From Margaritispora aquatica (lineage: Eukaryota; Ascomycota; Leotiomycetes; Helotiales; Discinellaceae): a stretch of DNA of 64,000 nt. How positions within the stretch are numbered: the first letter of the stretch is position 1; each line of letters starts with the position of its first letter. Both the position numbers and the translations under genes were made by a program. The stretch covers positions 164,080 through 228,079 of the forward strand of contig VJWN01000036.1 of assembly GCA_007644065.1 (NCBI GenBank), written 5' to 3'. The notes under the pieces were generated by a model. That model searched no databases and was not told the origin of the DNA. It saw only the letters and a list, made by a program, of their open reading frames with translations. Of the stretch, positions 36,100 through 46,600 are shown in pieces.

Positions 36100-37015
36100 C
36101 GCGAAAGGAGAAAGGTAAATAGCCACCTCCTATACGAGTAAATATCCGTCGTATGTAATTATGAAGTCGAAGTTAGCTATTACGAATCATTTGGCCAATG
36201 GCCTTGATGCTCGGCAGCCTTACTGTATAGAGAAGCCATTAGATAGAAGGGATCGAGGTACGGGACTAGGCTGATAGGATCGCAATAGTATAGTAAAGGA
36301 GTTATATAATAGCGCGTTTTTAATAGGAACGCTAGAACGGGAGCGCGTTTTAGTTCTAATACTTGAGAAAGGGAGCGTTAAAGAGAACGAAGGTTCCATA
36401 TTGTGGTGGGGCTTAGAAGGAAGTAAGGACGTATCTCTATAAAGGAGTGCCTTCGGTATTACTTCGAACAGAATACCTTCATCTTCTCTTAATATCTTTT
36501 TCCGATCTTTTCGATTCTTATAGAATAGCTTTATTCTCTAGATTCAGATGGAGGGACTACGAGTACCTCTCTAATCAGATTCCGTTCGGAGTCTGTTTCG
36601 TAGAAATCAACTCTCTACTTCGCCTATTCTTTATACGGAAAGAACCTATCTTTTGGTGTGTTTTCTTTTGTCTTACCTACCCGTTACAATATAATAAAAT
36701 AGGGTTTTTTATTTTTAGATAGAAGCTTTATACTTAATTTTAAATAGTAATTTATATTTATTAGTCTTAGGATTACGAAAAGTAATCTATTATATTTTAA
36801 ATCCTTACCTTTTACTTTAAAACTAACGATAGGATCGTTATACTTTAAGTTTTACTTTATAAGATATTTATTTAGATATATAATATTATTGTATCTTTAT
36901 AAAAAAGCTTAGTTAAAAAAAGAGTTAAAACTTTTTTTATTAAATCTATAACAATACAGTAATCTAGTTAAAGAACTAGACTATAATAAGGATATTGATA
37001 TAAACGAACTAGAAC
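36100..37015. repeat. RIP-like AT-rich island 1
   Basis: TA-rich DNA with very few CA or TG dinucleotides while CG is retained (for example around 36310-36350, with several GCGCG and GCGTT strings). This is the expected outcome of repeat-induced point mutation at CpA. The source element is not recognisable to me. Every frame is stop-rich. The island ends abruptly at about 37017 against normal coding-like sequence. Confidence 0.7.
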
Positions 37016-37019
37016 CCTA

Positions 37020-37318
37020 AGTTAACTACTACACCGACTCAGCCTGCAAGTACTGGCTCAACTCCGTCAGCGTCTACTCGAGCTTCGATAGCAAATGCGT
37101 TGGCTACCACCTCCAGAAAGCACTATCCGCCAATATCGCCGACTGCTACGATGATCAGTGTACCGTTCGGCTCTGGAGTGGAACGGCTTGCAGCAAAGGG
37201 GTGGGGATATGTGTTTGGCACGGCCACGAGCGGTGGCAGGGATAACTGTGTACAGTCGGATCCCGATGAGGGACATTGGTTTCAGAGTTTTGTGCCCAAG
37301 AGTTATTATACTTCTTAG
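37020..37318 (+). pseudogene. Truncated and frameshifted cysteine-rich ORF
   Basis: From 37021 a frame with many Cys and Trp codons (motifs such as YYTDSACKYWL and NIADCYDDQCTV) runs to a G-rich stretch near 37195-37205. The same protein style then continues in another frame (NCVQSDPDEGHWFQSFVP) to a stop at 37316-37318. A one-base slip in the G-run best explains this. There is no start codon or signal peptide, because AT-rich island 1 begins immediately upstream. It looks like the 3' remnant of a small secreted cysteine-rich protein gene. The family is not recognised. An unseen intron is a weaker alternative. Confidence 0.5.
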
Positions 37319-37643
37319 GTTTTGATAAGCTTTGGGAGGGTTCGGATGGGGGTTGTGTAGGCAGTGGTGGGTGGGATTTCGTTCAACACTGAACTACCTA
37401 CCTTAGCTTGTTCGGACTGCAACTCACAGTCATGCACCCAAAGAAAGAGTAGTCTGGTCCCGTTTGATTTTTGAAAGTTTTCTCTTGAGAGTCTCGATAG
37501 TATTGGGCTCGCTCTTCTAGGAGTGCAAAATCCGATAATTTAGTTATACGTTTTCTGAATCGGTTGAAACAGGTGCAAATCTTCTACTGCTATCCAACGC
37601 TATCTATGCTAAGCTCCCGAGCTTCTCGCTGCTATATTTAATC
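37319..37643. other. Short spacer
   Basis: Nothing recognised. It separates the two broken genes, which point toward each other. Confidence 0.3.
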
Positions 37644-39265
37644 CTACACTCTATTGTAACCATAAGCCCAAGCGCTGGCACCATCTACAGCTCCAGTTAT
37701 CATCAACTTGCTTCCTTCACATTTATACTCAACCACGACCTTCGGACCATATTCGTCATCAATTGGGAAATCTAGAGGAATGATCCCCACCCCCTCGATA
37801 GTACTGATACTTTTGGCTGATCCCTTGGAAACTCTTCCTTCCTGTCAAGTAAATTGACTACGATTTGGACTTCCACTCGTGCCATTCCCATCTGCAGAGT
37901 CGCCAATCAACACCAACTTTCTAACCACGGAACCCTCGATATCAATCTCAGTGTGGAAACTCGGTGAAGACCCAACTGGGTGGGTTGCCCCACCATATTT
38001 AATTAACACATGATCATAGTACATGCTGCTGTCGAGATTGCTTTGAATCGTGAAGTTTAAGCTTCTGGTGAATCCGAAGGTTTGAAATAGCGACAAGGTC
38101 AGAGACACCAGATGTCGGCTAAGCGAACTGCTCTTTCATGACCTTCTCCATTGCTTGGAGGTCAAGTGCCCAGGTGCCGACTAAGCATGTATCTTCTTTC
38201 GTCTCCTCCTCCCCCTTCCCCCTTCCCCTTTGATTCATCCTCACCCTCATCCTTATCTTCCTCCTTGCACTTATCATCCGCACGCTTGTTTTTCATCCCG
38301 TTCGGTTGCGTGAAGCGAAGCTCCGTTTCATCGGTATCATCCACTATTCCTCGGGGGCTGAAAAGAAACCCAACTTCAACATCCCTCTCTGTGCACGAAT
38401 CTTGTATCTGGATCGGAGAATCGGTGATTTCAAGTACCTTCCAATCGCTTGAACCTTTCTTCCGTAGCTGCACTTTACTTCCATCGGCTGTCTGCATCAG
38501 CTCCAGCAAGCTGAGACCGTTTGCTTGGGCGCAACTATCATAGTCCATTGCTTCAATGAGAAAGAGGGTATTTCCGCAGTATGCTTTTTGCTCTCACCTT
38601 TTTGAAGCTTGATTTCGTGATTGAGATTTTCCAAGAACCAGGTTTTGATTGGCGTTCCGTTGTTTTCGCTCTTCAGTCCTCTCCGACGTAAAAGTCTGAA
38701 CCTTCATGAATTCATTGATCCTATCTACCTTCCTCCCACCAGTTGGTGACTTCATTCACACGCCTTACTCCTGACTTTTCTAGATTATGCTGCACGCAAT
38801 GGTAAAGCTCATGTGCGACCGTCAACTTGTAGGAGTTGTCAGACCGCAGCTATGGAAGCGGTAGTAGGACGGTACATTTGTTCCCCGCATCATTTGATGT
38901 TGTTTCACAGAATAACTCGCTACCAGATGTGGAAAAGTGTATCTCTTTGCCAATGTAAATCTGAATGTCTAAATTATCGGGGCTGACGAATGTCTCGTAT
39001 GTTTGTAGGACTGTATCTAGAGTCTCCCAAACGAGCCGAATTGCTCACGTCTGAACATCAGAGCCTGTCCAACCATCTAAAGAGTGCCAGAGATCGACTT
39101 TAGATGGAGAGCTTCTTGGGTATTCGGGTTGTTTTGTGCAAGGGAATGAATTCCCAGACATTCGCACGATTTGGAGTCACGGCCTGTCTTGATCGCAGTA
39201 GGAGTCCCAAGAGCGCCGTTGGAAATGACAGTGAGTAGTACCAGAAGAACGCTGAATTTATACAT
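37644..39265 (-). pseudogene. Decayed secreted HExxH metallopeptidase-like gene
   Basis: The start at 39265 has a clear signal peptide (MYKFSVLLVLLTVISNGALG). Downstream, pieces of one protein lie in different frames. First comes a segment reading TYETFVSPDNLDIQIYIG, then LTVAHELYHCVQ with the zinc motif HELYH at 38799-38813, followed by a WWEEG segment. Then come AMDYDSCA, a Gly/Lys/Glu low-complexity run, GTWALDLQAMEKVMKEQF, and a beta-rich C-terminus ending near 37644. Lesions seen: a TAG at 38850-38852 just before the zinc helix, stops after WWEEG, a frameshift in the G-rich run near 38200, and a TGA at 37845-37847. The fungal family pairs an HExxH domain with a lipocalin-like tail. Some gaps might be introns, but not all the stops can be explained that way. 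A TATATAAA-like box lies near 39332-39344. Confidence 0.6.
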
Positions 39266-39567
39266 TCTGAAGATTTGTCTCGTAAGAATGAAGGGTGGTT
39301 AATCCTTTTGCCATAATGGCAGAAGTTTAGTTTATATATCTAAGTATTCTAGCACAGCCTTCTGATCCGGAATCTGGGTTCAGATTACCGACCTAGGTCA
39401 AAATGCATTTCAAGAAGCCTTACAGGCTACCGCGTAGAAATTGTAATTCCTCAGCCCTACTATATCCGACGAAACACTTGGGACTAGCTGTAAAGTAAAG
39501 AAATGCGTAAGTAAAAGTAGAATGATCTCCGAATACCGACTTCTTGGCTATAGGAAAGGGTATAATT

Positions 39568-39941
39568 GGGTACGCTTATTTCGTCGACGCTTTGGCTATT
39601 TTTCGTAAGGTAGTAACTTGTATTCCGGTACTCTTTTAATAAGCGGGTTTCCCTCTTAAATTTATTAGAGACCTATTTAATCTACGTATTTAAATTAAAT
39701 AGATCTATTAGTAATCGATTGCCCCTTAAGAAAACTATTGTAATCAAACCTTTCTTTTTAAAAATTAAAATATTACGGTTTCGTTTATATTAATAGTAAT
39801 AATAGACGTTCGTAAATAGATTTATTCTAAGTTATTTTAAAAGCGGTAATATCTTCTTTAGTAAAAGTAGTTATTTAGTTATGAAGGGGAGTTATTGCCT
39901 TACCGAAGTAGAGCCGAAGCGTCGACAAAATAAGCGTACCC
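39568..39941. mobile_element. 374-bp non-autonomous TIR transposon with 8-bp target-site duplication
   Basis: Both ends are inverted copies starting GGGTACGCTTATTT (left end, 39568 onward; right end, complement ending 39941). They match over about 30 bp with only transition differences, and imperfectly to about 60 bp. The element is flanked by a perfect direct repeat GTATAATT (39560-39567 and 39942-39949). An 8-bp duplication is characteristic of hAT-superfamily insertion, so this is probably a hAT-type MITE. It has no coding capacity. C/T and G/A differences between the ends fit RIP after insertion. Confidence 0.88.
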
Positions 39942-39982
39942 GTATAATTGGCTTGACCGTAAGCCACTATAGGGCTGAGCAG

Positions 39983-40704
39983 GGTGGAATTTACAGCGAC
40001 GTCTGATGTAGGTACGTCCCACATCAACTTTTTAGATTATGTGACTCGGATCCTAAAATTATAGTGTCGTAAAATCGTAGTTCGAAAGTATAATAGTATA
40101 GAAACCAAGCTCTTAGTACACTCCTAGGCTTCTAATAGTATATATCTACTTAGTAGTATTTCTCTAGGGAGGAGTATACTCCTCCCTCCTCCTTCTTAGA
40201 AGAGAATTCCATCTGGAAGTGCATTCCTCCCTAAAAGAGTATTCCTTTTAGAAGTATACTCCTCTCTAGAAAAGAACCCCGCTCTAGAATAGTATTCCTT
40301 TCTAAAAGCGTACTCCTGGAAGTATACTCCTTCTAATAAAAGTATATTCCTCTCTAGAAAAGCACTCCTCCCTAGAAGAGTACTCCTGGAAGTATAATCC
40401 TTCTAATAGAAGTATACTTTCTCTCTCGAATACCTACCTACTTTCTCGAAGGGTAGTCTTAGTACTCGAAGACTAAAAATCTAAGATAACTATCCCAGCC
40501 TACCGCCCTCTATATAAGCCCCTAGAATATAAAGCAAAGTTGGAGACTTATAGAATATATATTTGCCTTTAATTTAATCTATTTTATACCTTATATAGAG
40601 GCGTGGTTATAAAGTTATTATAGAAAGGGCGCCGCGGGGGTAAACTATTATTGTAGGATCTGACCCAAAAGTTGATATGGGACGCACCTACATAAGACTC
40701 CACC
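39983..40704. mobile_element. Inverted-repeat element, about 0.72 kb, with internal short repeats
   Basis: The left end (GTCTGATGTAGGTACGTCCC at 40001 onward, then ACATCAACTTTT) is the inverted copy of the right end (40634-40698, containing AAAAGTTGATATGGGACG then CACCTACATAAGAC). Beyond this, GGTGGA at 39983-39988 pairs with TCCACC at 40699-40704 after a 12-bp indel, and GGATCCTA pairs with TAGGATC inside. The core (about 40110-40440) is an imperfect tandem array of AGAAGTATACTCCT/CTAGA-like units. No target duplication is visible. It may be a foldback or MITE-like element. The TG...CA ends also allow a solo LTR, but the inverted repeats are longer than expected for one. Confidence 0.6.
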
Positions 40705-41027
40705 ATAGGAATCACCCTCTCTAGTGAACAAACTGACCTGAACCGTTATCAAATACACTACTCCAGATACATATCTACCAAGTCTCGTATCTCAAAAAAA
40801 AAAATTGAAATGAGACAACGAAAAAAAAGCGAGTTTGGAATATAGGACTCTCTATCCGAATATAAGAAAATCGAATTGGGACTATCGCATGATTATTTAA
40901 CGAATCTTAATTCTATTTGAGGTGCATGATCAGCCTGTTCCTTCTTCCTTGAAGAGTCCACGTGCTGCCTCGCTCATTCACAACCCAGATTGCATGATGC
41001 TAAAGACATCCTCCTGTGATAATATCC

Positions 41028-42370
41028 CTAAGCTATTGGCACATCTATGACTCCTCCAACCGTACTATATGGAAAGTAGGGCTGAATTGGTAGAGTTTCC
41101 CCTACATCCTGGGGCGGATAGGCGGAGCAAAAGAAATGGCACAAATCTTCGGCACATAATTCCTTGTTGGCGACGAAAGTTGTTTGCGTTGGTTCTTCTG
41201 GAGCCCACGCAACTGTGTTCACCACTGCCGTGGGATCGCTACGGCCATAGTGGTACAGGAAACGACACTTCCAGCACCGACTCATCTCCTGTAAGGCATG
41301 GGAGCCTCGCCCATAGAAAGAACGCCCATCCTCGTGTTGATGGTTGAAGCCAGTTTGTGTACTTAAAGGTTGTTGTTTGTCAGGCAATGAATGCCCGGGA
41401 TACCTGTTGCCATCATACATATCGCCGACGAGAGTGTTGTAAACTTCCCACAGGGCGGTCCTTGACGGCTCAGCTTCCCTCAACAAGGCGTTCTGTCCAG
41501 CATTCAGACCAGAATTTACTCTGCCCCAGCGCCGTACTATCAACGCAATTTCATCCCTTATGTGGTTCAGCGTATCTATATTTGTAAAGCGCGCTGTTCG
41601 CCAGTCTCGCTTGTTATTATGTAGAAGTTTAAAAAACCCGCCCATGCCCCAGTTGTCACCACTGCAGGCAACAATGTAGGGCATACCCGCTGCTCTGTGG
41701 CCCAAGCAAACGAAAAACACGTGGGGCATGCTAAATTCGCAGTTGCTGTCTCTGCAAAAGCGTCCGATTGAGAGGTTACGCATAGTGTACTTGATGTCCT
41801 CTGATTGTTCTCGTCAGCTGATAGAAGTGTTGACAACGATTGGACAGGTGGTAGTAGGAGAAGAGACTTACGGAGAGTAACTAGCACGTCATTGGGTGCG
41901 ATAGGGAGCTTCGCTTTGATGAGAACTTCAAGGAGCTGCCGATTTGGGATTTCGAACCAACCAGGTCTGCCAACAATTGAAGGAAAATCAGTCAGATCAT
42001 CTCCAAGAATTAACAAGCGGCCTTCAAATAAAATCAGAGCAAAGTCAATCTCCCTCAAGGCGGTCCGACGCAACGCGGGAGTGGTTGGGTCTGCATTCAA
42101 TACAGCACGCAAGGCAGCTGCCGCCCTCTTCAAGCCGAAGAAGTAATATTTGAGCAGGCGACGCATCTCGAGCAGTCTGGCATCTGTGCCCAGTAGGTCG
42201 CAGTCGGAAAGATCTCGTGCCATAGAGAGATGTGTGTACGTAGCAGACTTCATATGATTGAGCAGAGCGTCATGTTGTACGGGATTAACAGCAGCAATCG
42301 GGGTAACCCAGTGGGCGTCATATCCGTTGATAGAAACAGTATCAGCACCTGCGGTATCCCAAGCTGCCAT
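41028..42370 (-). CDS. Unknown protein with two Cys pairs, 423 residues (accessory cluster gene 1)
   Basis: Two exons (42370-41872, 41800-41028) join to 1272 nt. The intron has donor GTAAGT, branch GCTGACG and a 71-bp length. The N-terminal 165 residues are helical (LLKYYFFGLKRAAAALRAVL; LREIDFALILFEGRLLILGDD). The C-terminal half holds FCRDSNCEFS and SRCWKCRFLYHYG, which could form a CX4C...CX2C zinc site. It also has FFVCLGHRAAGMPYIVACSG and FNHQHEDGR. A CAED near the C-terminus made me consider a nucleotide deaminase, but the second Cys pair expected there is missing. There is no signal peptide, so it is probably cytosolic. It is not recognised, but is intact. Confidence 0.78.
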
Positions 42371-43172
42371 GACGAAGCGATGATAGTTCGAAGAATCTGA
42401 CTATGGAGGGCTGAACAGATGCTGACCTTGAACATTATTTAATCTTGAAAATCTATCCGGATTCAGCTGAGTTCAAGCAGTCGGCACATCCTATGGTCGC
42501 TTCTGCGTAAGGTCATTTCGAAGAGCTGAGCCTCTGTACTGAATTCAAACAGGTTAGCTCTGGTCAAGCGACTTCTTGTCCCTGTCTGGTCTTACAGAAT
42601 GGCTCAATTAGAATCATGTCGGTCACAGCTGAGAAGAGACTCTCCGGCCGCTCCTGAAGTAGGTGCATGCAGTGAATGTGTGACGGAATTTGCAGCTGAC
42701 AGGTCAACATGTTTGCGAGAGAGTGATCGCCTAAGACTGTCGACGTTGAAGAGAATCGTTTTGACGAGTCGGTGTCCTGCAGCAGTGTGACAACGGACGA
42801 AACCGCAGATACATAATCCATAGCTAACGCCACTATGGTTAGCGCAGGGCGCAGAATGCCTCCTCTCGCTGCTTTCACATAATGGGCAAGCTTACTTAGG
42901 CTGCAGCAACATGCTTTTTTCGTCCTGTTTGATTATGGGTTGCATCAACGTAAGCCATGAAATGACCTCTTATTCCGGAAGCCATTAGTTAAGGTCAGAT
43001 AAGACGTATCATAGGATATTCCCACCGTAAAACTAACTTTCTTGAGATTATTAGCGAAAGGAGCTTATACAAAGCAGGCCGCCAGATCAAATCTCTTCGC
43101 GAAATCAGTACCAGGAAGCTCATCAGAACGGATTGTTTACGCTCTGAGTAGGCGACTCATCAGCTCTGTGTT
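42371..43172. other. Divergent intergenic region between cluster genes 1 and 2
   Basis: ORFs under 105 codons without motifs. It probably holds both promoters. Confidence 0.35.
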
Positions 43173-44157
43173 ATGGCAGGAGATACCCCGCTGTTGGAGC
43201 CTTCGCAGGCGTTTCTCGATGCAAGAAAAAAGATTGAAGAACATGCTGGCGAAAACAGTAACCATTGTTTGTTCCCAACCAGCATTAAAAGGAAGCTAAC
43301 TTGTGTTTGTAGAGGTCGTCATCCACGATGTCATCAAAGCCTGGTCTCCCCATGACCAAGCATCCTTTTTGAAATGGTTCGTCAATCAAGGAACGCAAAC
43401 CCTGGACCAGAGGATGGAATCGGAATCAAAATCTCAGCCAATGTCCTCTAAACTATACGAGGAGGCTCTCGCTGCTGTGGATTTCAGTTCAGTCGTGAGC
43501 ATCTCGGGATTCATGTCCAAAACATTTGGAACAGGCTTTCAGCACCCCCCTAGCCCCATGTTTCTTGGGTTTGACAATTCTTTCCAATACTGCCTCAAAC
43601 CAGAGCAGAGTTCGTTACCCGTCTCAGGAGATCTTGCGCCAGGCACACCATCGCATCCGTACATCGTTGAACTACGTAGTTCCACGAACCCCCCGAAAGC
43701 TTCACCATTGAAGTATGGCTTTTGTCTCGGAACTCTTGTTTACTACTATGACCGTAATGGACGATTCACTGGCAATCCTGAATTTCTGAAGACTCCTTTT
43801 CGTGTTTACCTAGATGTCATCTCACAATTGGTGTACATAATTTTTGATGGGCTACAGTGGGATGACAATGGCGACGAAGTCACACTCGATCTCAAGGATA
43901 CATGGGAGCACCTACCATCACCTCAAAACAATAGAAAGGCCTTTGATACGCTTTGCGTCGGTCGAGCAACGGGAGGTAGGGGTGATCTAGGGTCAGTGAG
44001 CAACACAAATAGCTTTTTTGACGCTAAGGCAATGGATGCGGCCACTTTTTACAATTTGCGTGCTTGGGCTGTGTCCAAAGATGTGGTGGAAAAAGCGATA
44101 CAACGTAGCAATGTGGAAAGAGGGATACAAGGTGGCAATAACAGATCGGGTGGCTGA
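43173..44157 (+). CDS. Unknown protein, 309 residues (accessory cluster gene 2)
   Basis: Two exons (43173-43257, 43313-44157) join to 930 nt. The 55-bp intron has donor GTAACC, a GCTAAC branch and acceptor TTTGTAG. The protein starts MAGDTPLLEPSQAFLDARKK. It has an early helix (VVIHDVIKAWSPHDQASFLKW) and a mainly beta-type middle (YGFCLGTLVYYYDRNGRF; FRVYLDVISQLVYIIFDGLQ). A Gly/Asn/Ser-rich tail follows (GRATGGRGDLGSVSNTNSF; ERGIQGGNNRSGG). There is no signal peptide and no recognised domain. The exon 1 start rests on frame and splice logic alone, and a start inside exon 2 is possible. Confidence 0.68.
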
Positions 44158-45260
44158 GTTGTGATGTTTCAACAACGGATTACCTGAATATATATTTCAC
44201 CTGGGGCGGTCTGGCCTCAATTTGTTGTGACCATCGCATCAGTATCATTCGTATCCAAAGGAAAATATTTTATCGTATGCTGTACTAGTTCAAAGTCACT
44301 CGACTGCATTATAATGAGTAGGAAATATTACAGTCTCCAGCATGAATGATGCTATCTGACCTAGGCCAACAAGTGTGCTCTACAAAAACCGAAATTTTCA
44401 GTTCTTCACAACGCTGACTTGGTTGTTGCGACTCGCTTGAATATTGAAAAGTTAAAAATAATTACGACTGAGATTGCAAGGACTTTCATTACTACCAACC
44501 ACATATTTGACCTTGCTGCGTTGAGATCCTGAAATCTCATTTTACAATAGCAGCACTCTTCGCCAAACATCACAAGCTGCTCTTCTGAAGGCTAAAACGG
44601 TCGACAATATGCCGGTGTACATGAAATGGCTATCGTGTGGCGTGCTGAGGTGGTGTTGCGGGGAATTTTCTCGGCAAAAACCGAGTCATGTTTGGCAGTT
44701 CAAGGCTGGCTGCATGTTATTGGTATTGTTATTGTCTCTCAAAATTGGTATTTTTCTGTGGCTTGCCGTAACAGACGCGGTTGAAAGTTTCGAGTTGTCC
44801 TGCATCCCTTCGCGTAAGAACTTCCGGCAAGGATTAATCTCAGCAGCCACTTTTGCTTGTCACTAGTCATTGACATGAACCTGCAAAGCAGATATTTGCC
44901 AATCGGGAGAGAAATTTGGATTTCCATTTGTCTTATTTGTGAAAGACAGGTCCCTTTGCAGAGTGTGAATTGAACCATTTTCGGCCCCGTGCAGGACCAT
45001 TCGCAAGTGCCAGAAACCTAGACGAGTTGATTTAGCTTTTACGCTCGCCGTTGCGACCAAAACATGCAAAGCGCATTTTCCGAAGTTATATTCGATTGCT
45101 TCAAGGTCCAGACTTCGAGTCAATGCTCACGAGACCACCCTAAAACCAAAATATCAGAGTGGATAAGCTGAACAACACAGGAACAACACGAAGGTCTGAA
45201 TCATAGACCGATGTGCAGCAAGTCTACAGGCAAGAAGTATTGATTGAAGAGGTGCCACTG
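44158..45260. other. Convergent spacer
   Basis: Nothing convincing. ORFs of 80-90 codons overlap antisense and have no motif. Confidence 0.35.
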
Positions 45261-46075
45261 CTAAATAAATTTGAGACTGAAAGCTGACTTGTCATGTACC
45301 ACTTCAGCGGCCATGGAGTCCGTATTCGAGAAATCCACCATGCAGTGCAAATCTGCCTCATTGAATGAAACTATTGAATGCGCGTCAACCAGCCCTCGCA
45401 AGACTATCCATTTCAAGCCAACCGTACCAATCTGATATGGCACTCCTGGTTGAGCTTCATAGACGATTACAGGGACTACATCGTCATTGTTGAAAGGATC
45501 GGGAAGTCCAGTGCCAACGAACGGGAACTCTACTACACGAATCAGAAAGTGTTTGAAGATGAGTAGAATCACACTTAGAATGCTAGAAGAGATACAAATG
45601 TAGGTCCAGACTTACTAGGATGAGGATAATTGAATAAGGGCTCAACATTAATTGCAAACGCGCCAATAGTCTCGCAGTCCAGCACTGTCTTGCTCGTATC
45701 AAAGTAGGCGTCTCTAGTCTCGGACAAGCTCATATACAAACGCGTGCCTTTCTTCGTCTTCGTCGTCGACTGTACTTCCTGCCAGTCGCTAGAAAATAGT
45801 TTCATGCCCTTCGACGGAGCTGCTTTCACAGTCCCACAGACAGCACTTTGCTTGTCTGGAAGCAGAAAGACAGCGCTTCCGTGAGGGGCTGGCACCAATA
45901 GCGAAGACTGGTAGACAATGCAGTAGCTTGGCTGCTGAGATACGTGAGGGCTTGAAGTAGCTGCCGTCGTCTCTACAGGATCCACGTTTAGGCAGCCGAT
46001 CAGGTAGTAAGCTGTGTCTTTGCCGGAGTGGTTGCGCACTGCGATGGAGCGGTGAGTTAAGGATGTGGACTCCAT
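45261..46075 (-). CDS. Beta-rich unknown protein, 243 residues, paralogue of the gene at 49884 (cluster gene 3)
   Basis: Two exons (46075-45616, 45532-45261) join to 732 nt. The donor is GTAAGT and the acceptor GTGTAG. The N-terminus (RSIAVRNHSGKDTAYYLIGCL) aligns with YSILVQNKSGVSRAYFIFVEA of the gene at 49884. The second exon (FVGTGLPDPFNNDDVVPVIV, then YEAQPG) aligns with the second exon there (FIGMGAADPFD, VVPVATVEAQPN), and MVDFS aligns with MVDFT. The intron lies at the matching place in both. Identity is low, so the duplication is old. There is no signal peptide or membrane segment. The fold is probably an all-beta sandwich. Function unknown. Confidence 0.82.
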
Positions 46076-46600
46076 AGCATTTGGTTATGAACACGATAAG
46101 ATGTATGGAGGATGGAAAAGGATTTGATAGTTTTTTGTATATGTGACTCCAGTTTGTCTCGAGCTGCAATGCACGCTACTGCATCAGCTACAAAATATCA
46201 GCCACTTCTGTATCTGATTTACTCTGCAGCAGCGGGCCGGCCCATGACTCCGCGGGGAACCTGGAGAACCAACACCAGGAATCCATTTTTTTCCTCTTGC
46301 TTGAGCAGTAGTTGGTGGCTTGCGTCGCTTCCCCGCTCGTACTGCACACTACACCGCAATTGCGCATCTCCAGAGGATTGGTTATGATTAATCCATGTTG
46401 AAACCAATGATGCTTAGCTATAGAGAACGTGTCACAGCAGGAGCCTCATACTCTAATGATTATGGACATTTTCAGCAACATGGCTTTAAAATGTATTGTC
46501 TATTCAGAGAAGATGCGGAATTCTGACAATAGTGCTAAGTAATGGTGGTTGCCCAGACAATGCTTCCCAACACGTGACATAAACAAATACAAAATCGCGT
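46076..46600. other. Spacer between cluster genes 3 and 4
   Basis: No gene is seen. It contains the promoter of the 243-residue gene and the 3' flank of the 754-residue gene. Confidence 0.35.

Larger units (their letters stand above)
34712..37020. other. Transition from core to accessory sequence
   Basis: No gene is supported. The segment 35530-35790 holds microsatellites. From about 36100 the composition changes to AT-rich, TpA-rich DNA annotated separately. Confidence 0.4.
39266..41027. repeat. RIP-like AT-rich island 2 with two inverted-repeat elements
   Basis: From about 39470 to 40640 the DNA is TA-rich and CA/TG-poor with no coding frames. It contains the TIR element at 39568-39941 and the inverted-repeat element at 39983-40704, both annotated separately. 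The part from 40705 to 41027 is ordinary sequence downstream of the 423-residue gene. Confidence 0.65.

Noticed and set aside
36447..36722. 91-codon ORF in AT-rich island 1
   Set aside because: Phe/Tyr/Leu-rich composition is expected from TA-rich RIP DNA. No conserved motif.
39983..40704. Solo LTR of a retrotransposon
   Set aside because: TG...CA ends are present, but the terminal inverted repeats are about 65 bp and no 4-6-bp target duplication is visible, so I left the class open.
41028..42370. Nucleotide deaminase identity for the 423-residue protein
   Set aside because: A CAED near the C-terminus suggested it, but no PCxxC-type second motif follows and the order of His/Cys residues does not fit.
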